From JAJRPT01 sp964465945 (lineage in GTDB: Bacteria > Bacteroidota > Ignavibacteria > Kapaibacteriales > UBA2268), in contig CAYXMM010000005.1 of the NCBI GenBank assembly GCA_964465945.1, forward strand, positions 62,001 to 126,000: a stretch of 64,000 bases of DNA, read 5' to 3'. Positions 49,559 to 59,085 of the stretch are shown piece by piece. Both the position numbers and the translations under genes were made by a program. How positions within the stretch are numbered: position 1 is the first letter of the stretch; every line of letters begins with the position of its first letter. Below the pieces are notes generated by a model. The model had not been told where the DNA came from and searched no databases. It worked only from the letters and a program-made list of their open reading frames with translations.

Positions 49559-50404
49559 AAGAATCTTATCAGTTAAATTAAGTTCGATTTCATACAATAC
49601 TTTCGCGGGTCCTTGTAAAATTATATTTTTAATTCCATCATTTTCTTTGACAATGTCTATTGTAAGATTTTCTTTACTTGTAGGAATAATTGAAATTGGA
49701 AACTCTATATTATAAAACATATTATATGTAAGTGCAGTCGCTACCGCACCTGTTCCACAAGCACCAGTCTCTGCTTCCACACCCTTTTCAAATGTTCTAA
49801 GATGAATAGAATTGCCTTCTAATTTTGTAAAATTTACATTTGTTCCGTTTGGTTCAAAAGAGTTGTGTAGTCGAATTTTAGAACCGATTTCATTAATATT
49901 AAAGTTATTAAAATCAATATAATTCTCTTCAGTGTTTAAAACAAAATGAAATGTACCAGTATTTGAGAAATATCCGGTAATTATTTGATTATTAATGGTG
50001 ATTTCTTGTCGATAAGGTAAAATTGATGGAGGAGGCATAAAGAGTTTTATTTCACTCCCAAGAATTTCGGAATGATAAATACTCCCGGACATTAGAAACT
50101 TTATAGAGCTTTTATTGTATAACATTCCGCTTAATTCAGCAAAACGAGTAATTGCCCTGCCTCCATTTCCACACATCATTCCTGTAGAACCATCAGGGTT
50201 AAAAAACTTACATTCAAAATCTAAATTTTCATTATGTTTTTCTAAAAACATTAGCCCTTCTGTTTGAAAATCATTCAAATCATTTTTAGAGCATAATATT
50301 TTAGCTAAAATTTCACCTTGCTTGATACTGAAATCATATTTTCTATTATCAATAACAGAAAACAAATTTCCAGCACCTGACATATAAGTAGCTTTAATTT
50401 TCAT
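49550..50404 (-). CDS. dapF: Diaminopimelate epimerase
   Basis: A protein of 284 residues. The two catalytic cysteines are C78 in MMCGNGGRA and C216 in TGACGTGAVA. GNLFSVIDN, FNPDGSTG and the PNGTNVNF strand match DapF. It converts LL- to meso-diaminopimelate for lysine and peptidoglycan. It overlaps the inositol phosphatase gene by 11 bases and is convergent with the hydrolase. Confidence 0.95.
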   Translation of the reverse strand: MKIKATYMSGAGNLFSVIDNRKYDFSIKQGEILAKILCSKNDLNDFQTEGLMFLEKHNENLDFECKFFNPDGSTGMMCGNGGRAITRFAELSGMLYNKSSIKFLMSGSIYHSEILGSEIKLFMPPPSILPYRQEITINNQIITGYFSNTGTFHFVLNTEENYIDFNNFNINEIGSKIRLHNSFEPNGTNVNFTKLEGNSIHLRTFEKGVEAETGACGTGAVATALTYNMFYNIEFPISIIPTSKENLTIDIVKENDGIKNIILQGPAKVLYEIELNLTDKILLV

Positions 50405-51176
50405 TTATTAACTTTAATAAATTATTGTGAATTAATGAATTAGTTCCTATTAAGTTGGGTTCAAACAATGTATGTTCTTGCCCTTGATAATTAGTAATTT
50501 TTCCTCCTGCCTCTTCGAGAATTAACATTCCTGCTGCTATATCCCATGGCTTGAGAGTAACTTCCCAGAAACCATCAAATTTACCTGCAGCAACATAACA
50601 TAAATCTAACGCTGCAGAACCAAGTCGCCTAATTGGCATTCCTTTGAGAGCAACTCTAACAAAAGTATCTAGGCAATTTTGTGGATTTTCGGATATATTA
50701 TAAGGAAAACCTGTTACTAATAACGATTTTAATATACCAGAATTTTTAGAAACTTCAATTTTTTTCTCATTTAGGTAAGCTCCTTTACCTTTTTCTGCAT
50801 AAAAAAGTTCATTACTAATCGGATTATAAACTACACCTGAAATAATATTTTCATTAAATTTTAAAGCAATACTTACAGAAAAAATTGGAACCCCGTTTGC
50901 AAAATTTACTGTTCCATCTAATGGGTCAATTATCCAAGTATATTCTGAAGTTGAATTTGTGAGCTGTCCTGACTCCTCAGTAAGAATATTATGTTCAGGA
51001 AAATTTGCTTTAATTTCATTAATTATTATCTTTTCAGCTTTTAAATCGTATTCAGTAACTAGGTCGTTTTGATTAGATTTCGTGCTAATTTTAAAATTAG
51101 TGTTGAAACCATTTTTTAATTCTTCACCACTTAATTTTGCAAATTTTATCGCTAATTGTGTATAATTATTAAACAT
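50394..51176 (-). CDS. suhB: Inositol monophosphatase family protein
   Basis: A protein of 260 residues. Metal-binding residues: E67-E68 in LTEESG, D84-PLD87-GT in WIIDPLDGTVNFANG and a late Asp in PWDIAAGMLILEEAGG. This is the IMPase/SuhB pattern, acting on myo-inositol phosphate or related sugar phosphates. SuhB against other IMPase members is not settled by motifs. Coupled to dapF. Confidence 0.9.
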   Translation of the reverse strand: MFNNYTQLAIKFAKLSGEELKNGFNTNFKISTKSNQNDLVTEYDLKAEKIIINEIKANFPEHNILTEESGQLTNSTSEYTWIIDPLDGTVNFANGVPIFSVSIALKFNENIISGVVYNPISNELFYAEKGKGAYLNEKKIEVSKNSGILKSLLVTGFPYNISENPQNCLDTFVRVALKGMPIRRLGSAALDLCYVAAGKFDGFWEVTLKPWDIAAGMLILEEAGGKITNYQGQEHTLFEPNLIGTNSLIHNNLLKLINEN

Positions 51177-51227
51177 TTATTAATTTGCTTTCTATTTTCT
51201 TACAAAAATAAAAATTAAAAAAATTAA

Positions 51228-52862
51228 ATGAAAATAAAAGTATTAATTTTATCACTTATAATTTTTTCTCAATTCTCAAACGCACAAACAAATAGATCAA
51301 TAACAGGTGCTATGCCAGGTGCAGTTGATACTTTGTCGGTATTACGCTCGCAAGAAGTATCAGACGATAATAAAGGTTTAGTTGATAAACCCGTTGACCC
51401 TGAAAAATATATAGTTGGACCTGGTGATGAGTTTAAAGTAACAATTATGCAATATGAGCCAAAAGAAATCATGGTTACTGTTTCACCTGATAACAAAATA
51501 TATATTCCTAAAATTGGAATGTTTGAAATCAAAGATAATACTTTAAACGAAGTTTATAAGCTGATAGAAAAAAGCATAAAGAAAGTATATACTACAAATC
51601 AAATATATATTGTTCTTTATAAAGTAAGGCAATTTAAAGTCAGACTTAGTGGCAATGTTCCTAAATCAATGACTATACCAGTGTATGCTACAGATAGAGT
51701 TTCTGAGGTTTTAGATAAAGCTGGAGCACTTAAAGCTAATTCTTCTACACGAAAAATCAAAATAATTAGAGCCGTAACTAAAGAAGTTTTAGATGTCGAT
51801 CTAACAAAATACTTCACAACAGCAGACGAAGAATTGAATCCTTATATGCAGGGTGGTGATAATATCATTGTTCCTGAAGTCTCATTAGATGTTGATATTC
51901 ATATTTCGGGCGAAGTACCAATTAAGGACGCAAATTTTGAATATGTAAAAGGAGATTCATTGTCGACTCTTATAAGATTTGCTCAAGGTTTTTTAATTAC
52001 TTCATATTTGGATTCAGTTGAATTCACAAGATATAATAAAAATACACAAACTTTTGAAACTAAGTATCTAAATTTATCAAGTTGGAAAGATAATATTTAT
52101 AATTTCAATATTACCCTTGATGGAGACTTCCCATTAGAACCAGGTGATAGAGTTTATATTAGAAAAGTGCCTGAATGGGTGAAAAATAGGTATATTAAAA
52201 TAGACGGAGAAGTTAAGTTCCCGGGCAAATATTCTATTAACTCAGAAGAAACAAGAATTTCGGATATAATTAAAAGGGCAGGAGGTTTCACCGAAGAAGC
52301 AGCTCCTAAATTAGCCGAATTTGTAAGACAGAAAGAAGCCGATTTGCCAGATAATGAGCTTGAAAGGTTAAAAAAAATACCAATGAGTGATATGTCTGAA
52401 TCTGAAATTAGATACTTCCAAGCAAGAATTAGAGAGAAAAAAGGGTCAATGGCTGTTGATTTAATCGACGCTATTAAAGATGAAAACTCAATTGATAATA
52501 TTATTGTTGACGATAGGGATTCATTATATATTCCGCGTAAGAAAAATTATGTTACTGTACAAGGACGGGTAAACAATCCAGGGTCAATTATTTATAAAGA
52601 AGAATTTACATATATGGATTATATTGCTCTTGCTGGTGGCTTTGGATATAGAGCCGATGACGATGAGACTTTTATTACTAAACCAGGTGGAGAACAATTT
52701 TTAGCTTCAGATATGAACTATAAAATTGAGCCAGGAGATGTGATTTTGGTTCCACCTCAAAAAGAAATTGACTTCTGGGAACGAGTGCTTGCTTATAGTT
52801 CTGTTATAGCTCAAATTATTACACTTGTGAGCTTAATTATTTCATTATCAGTTAAGCGTTAG
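51228..52862 (+). CDS. Second SLBB-domain polysaccharide export protein
   Basis: A protein of 544 residues. A signal peptide (KIKVLILSLIIFSQFSNAQ) is followed by the export domain (YIVGPGDEFKVTIMQYEPKE, then VSPDNKIYIPKIG) and SLBB units (RQFKVRLSGNVPKSMTIPVY, RYIKIDGEVKFPGKYSI and NYVTVQGRVNNPGSIIY), with a C-terminal hydrophobic helix (AYSSVIAQIITLVSLIISLS). Same build as the 36693-38399 protein but diverged. Followed eight bases later by the Wzz-like gene, its usual partner. Confidence 0.9.
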   Translation: MKIKVLILSLIIFSQFSNAQTNRSITGAMPGAVDTLSVLRSQEVSDDNKGLVDKPVDPEKYIVGPGDEFKVTIMQYEPKEIMVTVSPDNKIYIPKIGMFEIKDNTLNEVYKLIEKSIKKVYTTNQIYIVLYKVRQFKVRLSGNVPKSMTIPVYATDRVSEVLDKAGALKANSSTRKIKIIRAVTKEVLDVDLTKYFTTADEELNPYMQGGDNIIVPEVSLDVDIHISGEVPIKDANFEYVKGDSLSTLIRFAQGFLITSYLDSVEFTRYNKNTQTFETKYLNLSSWKDNIYNFNITLDGDFPLEPGDRVYIRKVPEWVKNRYIKIDGEVKFPGKYSINSEETRISDIIKRAGGFTEEAAPKLAEFVRQKEADLPDNELERLKKIPMSDMSESEIRYFQARIREKKGSMAVDLIDAIKDENSIDNIIVDDRDSLYIPRKKNYVTVQGRVNNPGSIIYKEEFTYMDYIALAGGFGYRADDDETFITKPGGEQFLASDMNYKIEPGDVILVPPQKEIDFWERVLAYSSVIAQIITLVSLIISLSVKR

Positions 52863-52870
52863 GAAAAAGA

Positions 52871-54025
52871 ATGAGAGAATTGAATTTATATAAATTTTTA
52901 CAAGTTATTAAACTTAATATTAAGAAAATTATATTAATTGTTTTTATTTTAGATATACTTTTGTTAGGATATACTTTTATTATGCCTCAAATGTATAAGT
53001 CTGAACTTTCAATAATGCCTCCAAAAGGTGGTAGTTCTGGTGGAGCATTGTCGAGTTTTATTTCAAATTTTGCTGGTTCTGCCTTAAGTTTTGGCGGTAT
53101 GAGTGAGAGTAAATCAGGTTTGTATGCTGATATTTTGAAAAGTAAATCTGTAACAGGAAGAGTTATTAATAAATTAAAGTTGGACACATTAAGTCAATTT
53201 TCAAAAGTTAATAGACTAGTTTTACAAGGTATGTTAGCCTCTTCTGTAGAAGTTGATGTTGAGAAGAGTGGGATTATTAGATTAGTTTGTGAAATGAAAA
53301 CGGATTATTTAGCAAGTAATGATGACATTGAATTTACTAAGAATTTAGTTAAAGTTGCAGCTGATGCGTTTGCGAGTTCCTTAGATGATGTTTTAAAGGA
53401 AAAGAGTAATTCTTCTGCTAAAAGCTCAAGAATTTATATTGAAGGGGAAATTGCAAAATATAACAAACAATTGGACTCAGTCGCCTTCTTATTACAGAAT
53501 TTTCAAGAAACAAATAATGTTTTAGAAATTGAAGAACAAACTAAAGCTATTGTTCAAAGTGCTATCGATATAGGAAGCCAAATTATTAAAGCTGAATATG
53601 AACTCAATCTTGCAAAATTACAAATGGCACCTAACTCCGAAAAAGTTAATATTTTAAAAGAGCAGGTAGAACTATTAAAGAGCCAATATACACAAGTACA
53701 AAGTGGTGGATTAGGTAGCGATAAATTTTCTATTCCACTTTCAAAAGTTCCAGATTTAGCAAGACAGTTCGCAACCCTTTATAGGGACAGAACAATTCTT
53801 GAAAAAGTAATTTTATACCTTGAAACTCAAAAACATCAAGAGTATATTCAAGAAGAAAAAGACACTCCAGTTATTGAAGTTTTAGATGAAGCTTATTTGC
53901 CTTTTAAAAAATCAGCTCCTCAAAGAAGTTTGATTTTAATTTTAGGAACAATTTTATTCTTAGTTGGGACGTCTATATACGTTGTATACAAAGCATATAA
54001 AAAAGGTGCTTTGTTAGAAAATTAA
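52871..54025 (+). CDS. Wzz/chain-length determinant family protein
   Basis: A protein of 384 residues. Two membrane helices (IILIVFILDILLLGYTFI near 19-36 and LILILGTILFLVGTSIYVVY near 353-372) flank a periplasmic region with the MYKSELSIMPPKGGSSGG entry and a long coiled coil (about 190-290). The C-terminal DEAYLPFKKSAPQRSLIL segment is the conserved pre-TM motif of Wzz/GumC. No tyrosine-kinase domain is attached. Forms the inner-membrane part of the export pathway with the SLBB protein. Confidence 0.88.
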   Translation: MRELNLYKFLQVIKLNIKKIILIVFILDILLLGYTFIMPQMYKSELSIMPPKGGSSGGALSSFISNFAGSALSFGGMSESKSGLYADILKSKSVTGRVINKLKLDTLSQFSKVNRLVLQGMLASSVEVDVEKSGIIRLVCEMKTDYLASNDDIEFTKNLVKVAADAFASSLDDVLKEKSNSSAKSSRIYIEGEIAKYNKQLDSVAFLLQNFQETNNVLEIEEQTKAIVQSAIDIGSQIIKAEYELNLAKLQMAPNSEKVNILKEQVELLKSQYTQVQSGGLGSDKFSIPLSKVPDLARQFATLYRDRTILEKVILYLETQKHQEYIQEEKDTPVIEVLDEAYLPFKKSAPQRSLILILGTILFLVGTSIYVVYKAYKKGALLEN

Positions 54026-54043
54026 TTTATTTTTGTATTTTTG
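54010..54043 (+). promoter_or_regulatory. Bacteroidota-type promoter of dacB
   Basis: TTTG (54010-54013) and TATTTTTG (54036-54043) are 22 bases apart, matching the TTTG/TAnnTTTG consensus. It overlaps the end of the Wzz-like gene and lies 28 bases before the dacB ATG. Confidence 0.6.
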
Positions 54044-54071
54044 CAAATAACACTTTATTCGGGGGACTAAA

Positions 54072-55334
54072 ATGTTAAGAATATTTATCTTAGCTATTCT
54101 TACTTCGTGTTTCGTCTTTTCACAAAACCCAATTAATCCTAATATTTTACCTTATATTAGCAAAAAGGATAGTTTAAATTCTATTGAAGAACTAAAAAGA
54201 GATTTTAAAGCGATTTTATCAAGAGATCCAATAGTTCGAGCAAATTATGGAGTTTGCGTTTATTCTCTTGATAGAAAAGAGTATTTAATTAATTTGAATG
54301 AAAATACACCTTTAACTCCGGCTTCTATCACTAAACTGTTTACCACATTTAATGCTTTATATAACTTCGGAAATGATGCAACTATTAATACAGAAGTTTG
54401 GTATGAAGACAATGATATTGACGACAAAGTTATAAATAATCACTTATATATTGTTGGTAATGGCGATGCCTTACTTTCTAAAAATGATATTGATGATTTG
54501 TTTTTTAAAGTCAAAGCAAAAGGAGTCAATAAAATAGAAGGCGATATTATGTTTGATTTATCTTGTTTTGATGATGAAACAAATAGGGTTGAGTATTCAG
54601 GCGATAATGAAGTAGTAGAACCAGTTGGTGAAATATCCGCTTTCTCAATTTCTCGAAAAACAGGTGAACAATCATATAAGCTTATTCAAAATTCACTGGC
54701 GCAAAATAATATTAGTTTTACTGGAAATTTTAATGTTTGTAAAAGACCAGAAACTTCTGATGCAACTGAATTAAAATTATTAGCAAGTTCTCAAAGACCT
54801 TTAATTGATATAGTAAATATCACAAATAAAAACTCTGATAATTACTTAGCGGAACATCTTTTTAAAATGAATGCTTCACGTAATAGTAGATTTAAAAGAG
54901 ATTATGATAATAGTAGAGACTTGCTATTCTCTACATTAGATAAATTAAAAATTGAATGTCCTAATTGCGACATAAATGACGGGTCTGGCTTATCAAGAAG
55001 GAATAAAGTTACTGCTAAAAGTGTAGTTCAATTATTAAGTACTGCTACACAACAAGCGTTTGGTAAAGAATATTATAATTCTTTATCTATTGCATCAAAA
55101 GACGGGACTTTAAGAAATAGAATGCACGAAACTTCTGCTGAAACTTATGTCCATGCCAAAACAGGTACTTTAAGAAATGCAAGCGGATTAGCAGGATATA
55201 CAACCACAATAGATGGTGAAAGATTAGCTTTTGCATTTATTTTTAATGGAAATAGCGTTGGTAGCTACAAACAGACAGAAAATGAATTAGCAGAATTATT
55301 ATCAGGATTCTTTTACTATAATGTAGTTAATTAA
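54072..55334 (+). CDS. dacB: D-alanyl-D-alanine carboxypeptidase (PBP4/S13 type)
   Basis: A protein of 420 residues with a strong binding site (GGGGGAC). A signal peptide ends near SQNP. Catalytic motifs: S85-x2-K88 in TPASITKLF, SDN near 255 in KNSDNYLAEH, and HAKTGTLRN near 362. Somewhat shorter than E. coli PBP4, with a reduced insert domain. Acts in the periplasm on peptidoglycan crosslinks. It has its own promoter and is followed 12 bases later by the permease gene. Confidence 0.94.
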   Translation: MLRIFILAILTSCFVFSQNPINPNILPYISKKDSLNSIEELKRDFKAILSRDPIVRANYGVCVYSLDRKEYLINLNENTPLTPASITKLFTTFNALYNFGNDATINTEVWYEDNDIDDKVINNHLYIVGNGDALLSKNDIDDLFFKVKAKGVNKIEGDIMFDLSCFDDETNRVEYSGDNEVVEPVGEISAFSISRKTGEQSYKLIQNSLAQNNISFTGNFNVCKRPETSDATELKLLASSQRPLIDIVNITNKNSDNYLAEHLFKMNASRNSRFKRDYDNSRDLLFSTLDKLKIECPNCDINDGSGLSRRNKVTAKSVVQLLSTATQQAFGKEYYNSLSIASKDGTLRNRMHETSAETYVHAKTGTLRNASGLAGYTTTIDGERLAFAFIFNGNSVGSYKQTENELAELLSGFFYYNVVN

Positions 55335-55346
55335 AGTAGTTTCTTA

Positions 55347-56150
55347 ATGAGAATCAAAAATATTATATTTTTTGTAATCTCTGTTATTATGCTTTTCCCG
55401 ATGCTATGGATGTTTTTGCTCTCAATTAAATCAAATGCAGGGCAGGTTACATCTATTTTAGAGTTTTTTTCAGGTGGTTTTTCAATTCGTAATTATTATG
55501 ATATTTTTAATTCTAATAATTTCTTTAATTTAATTTTAAATTCGGTTTTTGTTTCATCAGTAGTAACTATATTAAATATAATTTTTTGTCTACTAGTTGC
55601 TTATGTATTAGCACGGAAAACAAATAAAATAAATAAATTAATTTTTATATCCACACTATCAGTTCTAATAATTCCACCTCACATTATTATGATACCACTA
55701 TATCGGCTTATGGTAAATTTTGGCTGGATAGACACCTATTATGCATTAATACTTCCTTGGGCTATAACTCCATTCGGAATTTTCCTATTAAAACAATACA
55801 TAGAAAAGATACCTTTAGAATTAGAAGACGCTGCAAAAATAGATGGCGCAAGTGAATTTTATATTTTATTAAAAGTAATTCTTCCAATGTGTAAGCCAGT
55901 CATTATAGTATTAACAATTTATACATTCCTTGGAAACTGGAACTCATTTCTATTTCCATTCCTTTTCACAAATAGCGAAAATATGTTTACATTACCTGTT
56001 GGACTAACTTTTTTCTTCGGCAAGCAATCAATAGATTGGGGGCAACTAATGGCAGGTGCAAGTATAGCCGCAATTCCAATGATTATATTATACCTAATAT
56101 TCAAAAAACAAATAGTTCAAGGAATGCTTTATGGGGCGTTAAAGGAATAA
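55347..56150 (+). CDS. Sugar ABC transporter permease (MalG-like)
   Basis: A protein of 267 residues with six membrane helices. The EAA loop is EDAAKIDGASEFYILLKVIL, then PMCKPV. MalG-type ends (QGMLYGALKE) are present. The partner permease (MalF-like), binding protein and ATPase are not adjacent, so it must work with components encoded elsewhere or be a leftover. Probably co-transcribed with dacB. Confidence 0.92.
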   Translation: MRIKNIIFFVISVIMLFPMLWMFLLSIKSNAGQVTSILEFFSGGFSIRNYYDIFNSNNFFNLILNSVFVSSVVTILNIIFCLLVAYVLARKTNKINKLIFISTLSVLIIPPHIIMIPLYRLMVNFGWIDTYYALILPWAITPFGIFLLKQYIEKIPLELEDAAKIDGASEFYILLKVILPMCKPVIIVLTIYTFLGNWNSFLFPFLFTNSENMFTLPVGLTFFFGKQSIDWGQLMAGASIAAIPMIILYLIFKKQIVQGMLYGALKE

Positions 56151-56215
56151 AAAGTAACTTTAGCCATGCTTTCTTTAATAAATAATTTAAAAATTAAAAA
56201 AAGTAAAATAATATT

Positions 56216-56635
56216 TTGGTTTTAATTAAAAATTTTATTAAATTTGCACAAACAGTACTTGACTTTAAAACAAAATATAATTTAACGTACAATGTTGGCA
56301 GTTATCCAAAGGGCTTTAAAGATGGTATATCAATAGAAGCAAATGTTAGTGGCATTATTTTAGCATTTGCTACAAACCCAGTTATAGGAGCGCAAATATT
56401 ATACATATATGAATCTATTCTAAAAGAAGTGGAGACTGCGTCAAATAATGATTATTATGGTTCTGGTGGTTTTTTGACTTCTTGGAAAAACTCTTGGTTC
56501 GGAGCTCACCCCACTAATGGTATTTCTGGTAAAGAAATAAAAAACGCTGATAACAAACCAGTAAAAACAAAATTTAAAATAGAACTATATAAATCGGAGG
56601 ATGTAGGTAATGATACTAAATTTGAAAAAGAGTAA
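56216..56635 (+). CDS. Hypothetical protein of uncertain start, possibly a fragment
   Basis: The frame opens at a TTG (56216) without a ribosome binding site; no in-frame ATG exists. The 139 codons encode a hydrophobic middle (GIILAFATNPVIGAQILYIY) and a polar end with GSGGFLTSWKNSWFGAHPTN. It looks like the C-terminal part of a larger protein. It ends four bases before the internal ATG at 56640 of the next gene and overlaps that gene if the latter starts at 56610. Confidence 0.4.
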   Translation: MVLIKNFIKFAQTVLDFKTKYNLTYNVGSYPKGFKDGISIEANVSGIILAFATNPVIGAQILYIYESILKEVETASNNDYYGSGGFLTSWKNSWFGAHPTNGISGKEIKNADNKPVKTKFKIELYKSEDVGNDTKFEKE

Positions 56636-58112
56636 CAAAATGCAAATAGTAGTTTGCTTTTTTATGGTTTCTTTTATTAATTTGAAATCACAAGAATTTG
56701 AATGGAAAAAAGCAGACATTGAATTTTTTGGAAGAAAATGTACATATGCTGATTTAATTGTTTCTGATGGTGATAAAGTAATCTACATATTGCAAAACAA
56801 GGATAATTATGTATTTTCCTTTCATAATTATGTTAACGGGGAAAATGACTGGTTTGGAGGTGATTCAAGAAATATAGATGAAAATGTTGAGAAAATACTT
56901 TCAATTTACATTGAAAAAAATCGATTTTATATTCTTGTAAAATATACTGATGGTAGTCAACGCTTGATTAAACAAACAAGAATAAGTAAAAATGATTGGG
57001 ACGATTATACAATGCAATATTATAATAAATTCAAATTTGGTGGAGATACAATTATTGAACCCAATATGATGATACAAACAAGAGAAGCAATTACAGATAA
57101 TCCTGACACTACTATAATTATGTACTCAATGAAACCTGGTGAATCTAGACAATACCAAATACATAGATTTGATAGTTATGGTGATTATGAGGTATTTGGA
57201 ATAATTAATCCAAACAGGAGTAAAACTTTACCTGACGACACAAATTATGATGTTAATATAGCAAGTAATACTTTTGATAATTATACTTATTGTGGATTTA
57301 CTGCAGATTCAACCTATGCGAGCTACTCTACTAATAATTATTTTCAAAATGGTAGTTCAAAGTTTACAAGCAATTATAGAGGATTTACTGTAGTAAGTGA
57401 GAGCAATAAAGAATTATTGACAGCTAGTATAAAGTTTTCAATAGATAATTTAAACGATGATAATCCTTTAAATTATTTTGAATTAGACGCTATTGATGGA
57501 TATAAAAATTCAAAAAATGAAATTATTGACAAACAATTTCTATCTAAATATTTTACTTATGACTCTTTAACTGTAGATTCTATCTCGAGAGACTGGAGAA
57601 GAACAGTTTATGAGTTTGATTCGAAAGTTGAGTTTGTTTCAGACTTTTTTGAATTTAACAACAAATATATTATTCTGGTGAAAGATGAAGAAGCTAATGT
57701 TTCATTGATGTATTCTGATAATCGTTGTGAAAAATGGATAAAGATTTCGACCCCAGAATTTAATAATGCAGGTTTCTTAAAATTTTGTTACTTTAACAAG
57801 CAGATATATGCATACAATAGTGAAAACTTGTTTGTAACTGATGTTGCGAGTTCAGTTGGTATTGTAAGCAAAAATGAAGTTGACATTGTTGCTTACGCAG
57901 GAAATAATGTACTATTTGTAAAATCAAACGAAAATAATATAAGACAAATATGCTTATTTGATATTTTAGGTAAAGAAATATATTCTGGGAATTTTAACAA
58001 TAATATGGAACTAAAAATTCCTATAAATCTTATAAACTATAATTTATTGATTTGCCAAGTGAAAACCCAAAACGAAGTAAAAGTTTTAAAATTAATAAAA
58101 GGAGAGAAGTAA
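56610..58112 (+). CDS. Secreted protein with probable type IX sorting tail
   Basis: A protein of 500 residues from the ATG at 56610 (CGGAGG nine bases upstream), or 490 from 56640. A signal peptide (IVVCFFMVSFINLKSQ) is followed by a large beta-rich, Asn/Asp/Tyr-rich body of unknown function, like a propeller with repeated strands. The tail QICLFDILGKEIYSGNFNN, then ELKIPINLINYNLLICQVKT, ending KVLKLIKGEK, follows the type IX C-terminal domain pattern (D-x-x-G-K, then G-x-Y-x-x-x, ending in basic residues), in a degenerate form. Confidence 0.7.
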   Translation: MILNLKKSNKMQIVVCFFMVSFINLKSQEFEWKKADIEFFGRKCTYADLIVSDGDKVIYILQNKDNYVFSFHNYVNGENDWFGGDSRNIDENVEKILSIYIEKNRFYILVKYTDGSQRLIKQTRISKNDWDDYTMQYYNKFKFGGDTIIEPNMMIQTREAITDNPDTTIIMYSMKPGESRQYQIHRFDSYGDYEVFGIINPNRSKTLPDDTNYDVNIASNTFDNYTYCGFTADSTYASYSTNNYFQNGSSKFTSNYRGFTVVSESNKELLTASIKFSIDNLNDDNPLNYFELDAIDGYKNSKNEIIDKQFLSKYFTYDSLTVDSISRDWRRTVYEFDSKVEFVSDFFEFNNKYIILVKDEEANVSLMYSDNRCEKWIKISTPEFNNAGFLKFCYFNKQIYAYNSENLFVTDVASSVGIVSKNEVDIVAYAGNNVLFVKSNENNIRQICLFDILGKEIYSGNFNNNMELKIPINLINYNLLICQVKTQNEVKVLKLIKGEK

Positions 58113-58742
58113 ATGAAAGCATTAATATTAATATTGTTTTCACTAAATATTTTATTTTCAAAGAATGGTAAAATAAAATATGGTGGAGAAAAAGTAGAAA
58201 AAGATAAATATGCAGTAATTGAGTTATTGGATAGAAAATTTGATTCAAATGTGAAACTTCAGTACTGGAACTATAGCACTGGAAAGTGGATTGAATTAGA
58301 TTCAAAGGTATTTTCAACTTCAAACTCAACTTACAAATGGAAACCATCAGAAGAGATTTTAAGTAAAAAAAATCTAAGAATACAGTTAATAGATAAAGAT
58401 ACTAAGGTGATTTATATGTCGCCGTCGTATATATTGGCTGCGGGTTCAAGTTCTGGCAAGCAAGTGTTTGAAGCAGAAGGCAATAATCCAAGTTTAAGTA
58501 ACTTCAAAATTTACCCAAATCCAGTAAAGAATAATCAAATAAATATAATTTCAGAAAATGACAATGTTGAAATTATATCACTAAAAATAATAGACTTATC
58601 TGGGTTAGAAGTTTATGAAGTGAGCGATTTTAAAGCCCATAGCATTTACCAACTCAATTTACCAAACATCAGCAAAGGTGTTTATATAATTTCAATAAAA
58701 ACATCTGAAAGCATTGAAACAGAAAAGTTAATTATTGAGTGA
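58113..58742 (+). CDS. Small type IX-secreted protein
   Basis: A protein of 209 residues with GGAGAGAAGTAA before the ATG. A signal peptide (KALILILFSLNILFS), a small beta domain (YWNYSTGKWIELDSKVF onward), and a clear type IX tail: NFKIYPNPVKNNQINI, then LKIIDLSGLEVYEV, GVYIISIKTSESIETEKLII. It starts directly at the stop of the previous secreted protein, so the two are co-expressed. Confidence 0.82.
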   Translation: MKALILILFSLNILFSKNGKIKYGGEKVEKDKYAVIELLDRKFDSNVKLQYWNYSTGKWIELDSKVFSTSNSTYKWKPSEEILSKKNLRIQLIDKDTKVIYMSPSYILAAGSSSGKQVFEAEGNNPSLSNFKIYPNPVKNNQINIISENDNVEIISLKIIDLSGLEVYEVSDFKAHSIYQLNLPNISKGVYIISIKTSESIETEKLIIE

Positions 58743-58894
58743 GTCAGGTCATCAAACGAAATATATTTATGAAATGAAAACACATTTCCAAAGCTGAGCA
58801 AAAATTCTGCATATTTCTTAACATTAACTTACTATTACAATGGCAATAAATTCCTTTCCACTTATAAGTTCTTAAATTAATTAAAGGTTAGAAA

Positions 58895-58921
58895 ATGAAA
58901 TTAATACTATTAATATTGTGA
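58895..58921 (+). pseudogene. Remnant start of a signal-peptide gene
   Basis: ATG followed by seven codons (KLILLIL) and a stop. With the upstream AATTAATTAAAGGTTAGAAA it resembles the initiation region and first codons of the 58113 gene (MKALILIL). Probably a leftover of a tandem copy. The rest of 58743-58950 shows no gene. Confidence 0.45.
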
Positions 58922-58953
58922 ATAATCCTAAAATAGAGTTGTACTAAAAGAAT

Positions 58954-58983
58954 AAAAAAAGGACTTTTAAAGTCCTTTTTTAT
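58954..58983. terminator. Bidirectional terminator
   Basis: AAAAAAAGGACTTT and AGTCCTTTTTTT form an A/T-flanked stem that can end transcription on both strands. It directly follows the stop of the COX24 gene on the minus strand and closes the secreted-protein genes on +. Confidence 0.85.
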
Positions 58984-59072
58984 TATTTACGTTTATGTCT
59001 GTTTTTTCTCAAACGTTTTTTTCTTTTATGAGTAGCCATTTTATGGCGTTTTCTCTTTTTACCGCAAGGCAT
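58983..59072 (-). CDS. 29-residue AURKAIP1/COX24-domain basic protein
   Basis: The peptide MPCGKKRKRHKMATHKRKKR, then LRKNRHKRK, is almost entirely basic and matches the tiny AURKAIP1/COX24-domain proteins of Bacteroidota and relatives, related to mitochondrial small-subunit protein mS38. It is probably a ribosome-bound protein. AGAGGATAAT precedes the ATG, 13 bases after the HU stop, so HU and this gene form one transcript ended by the terminator at 58954. Confidence 0.88.
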   Translation of the reverse strand: MPCGKKRKRHKMATHKRKKRLRKNRHKRK

Positions 59073-59085
59073 ATTATCCTCTTAC

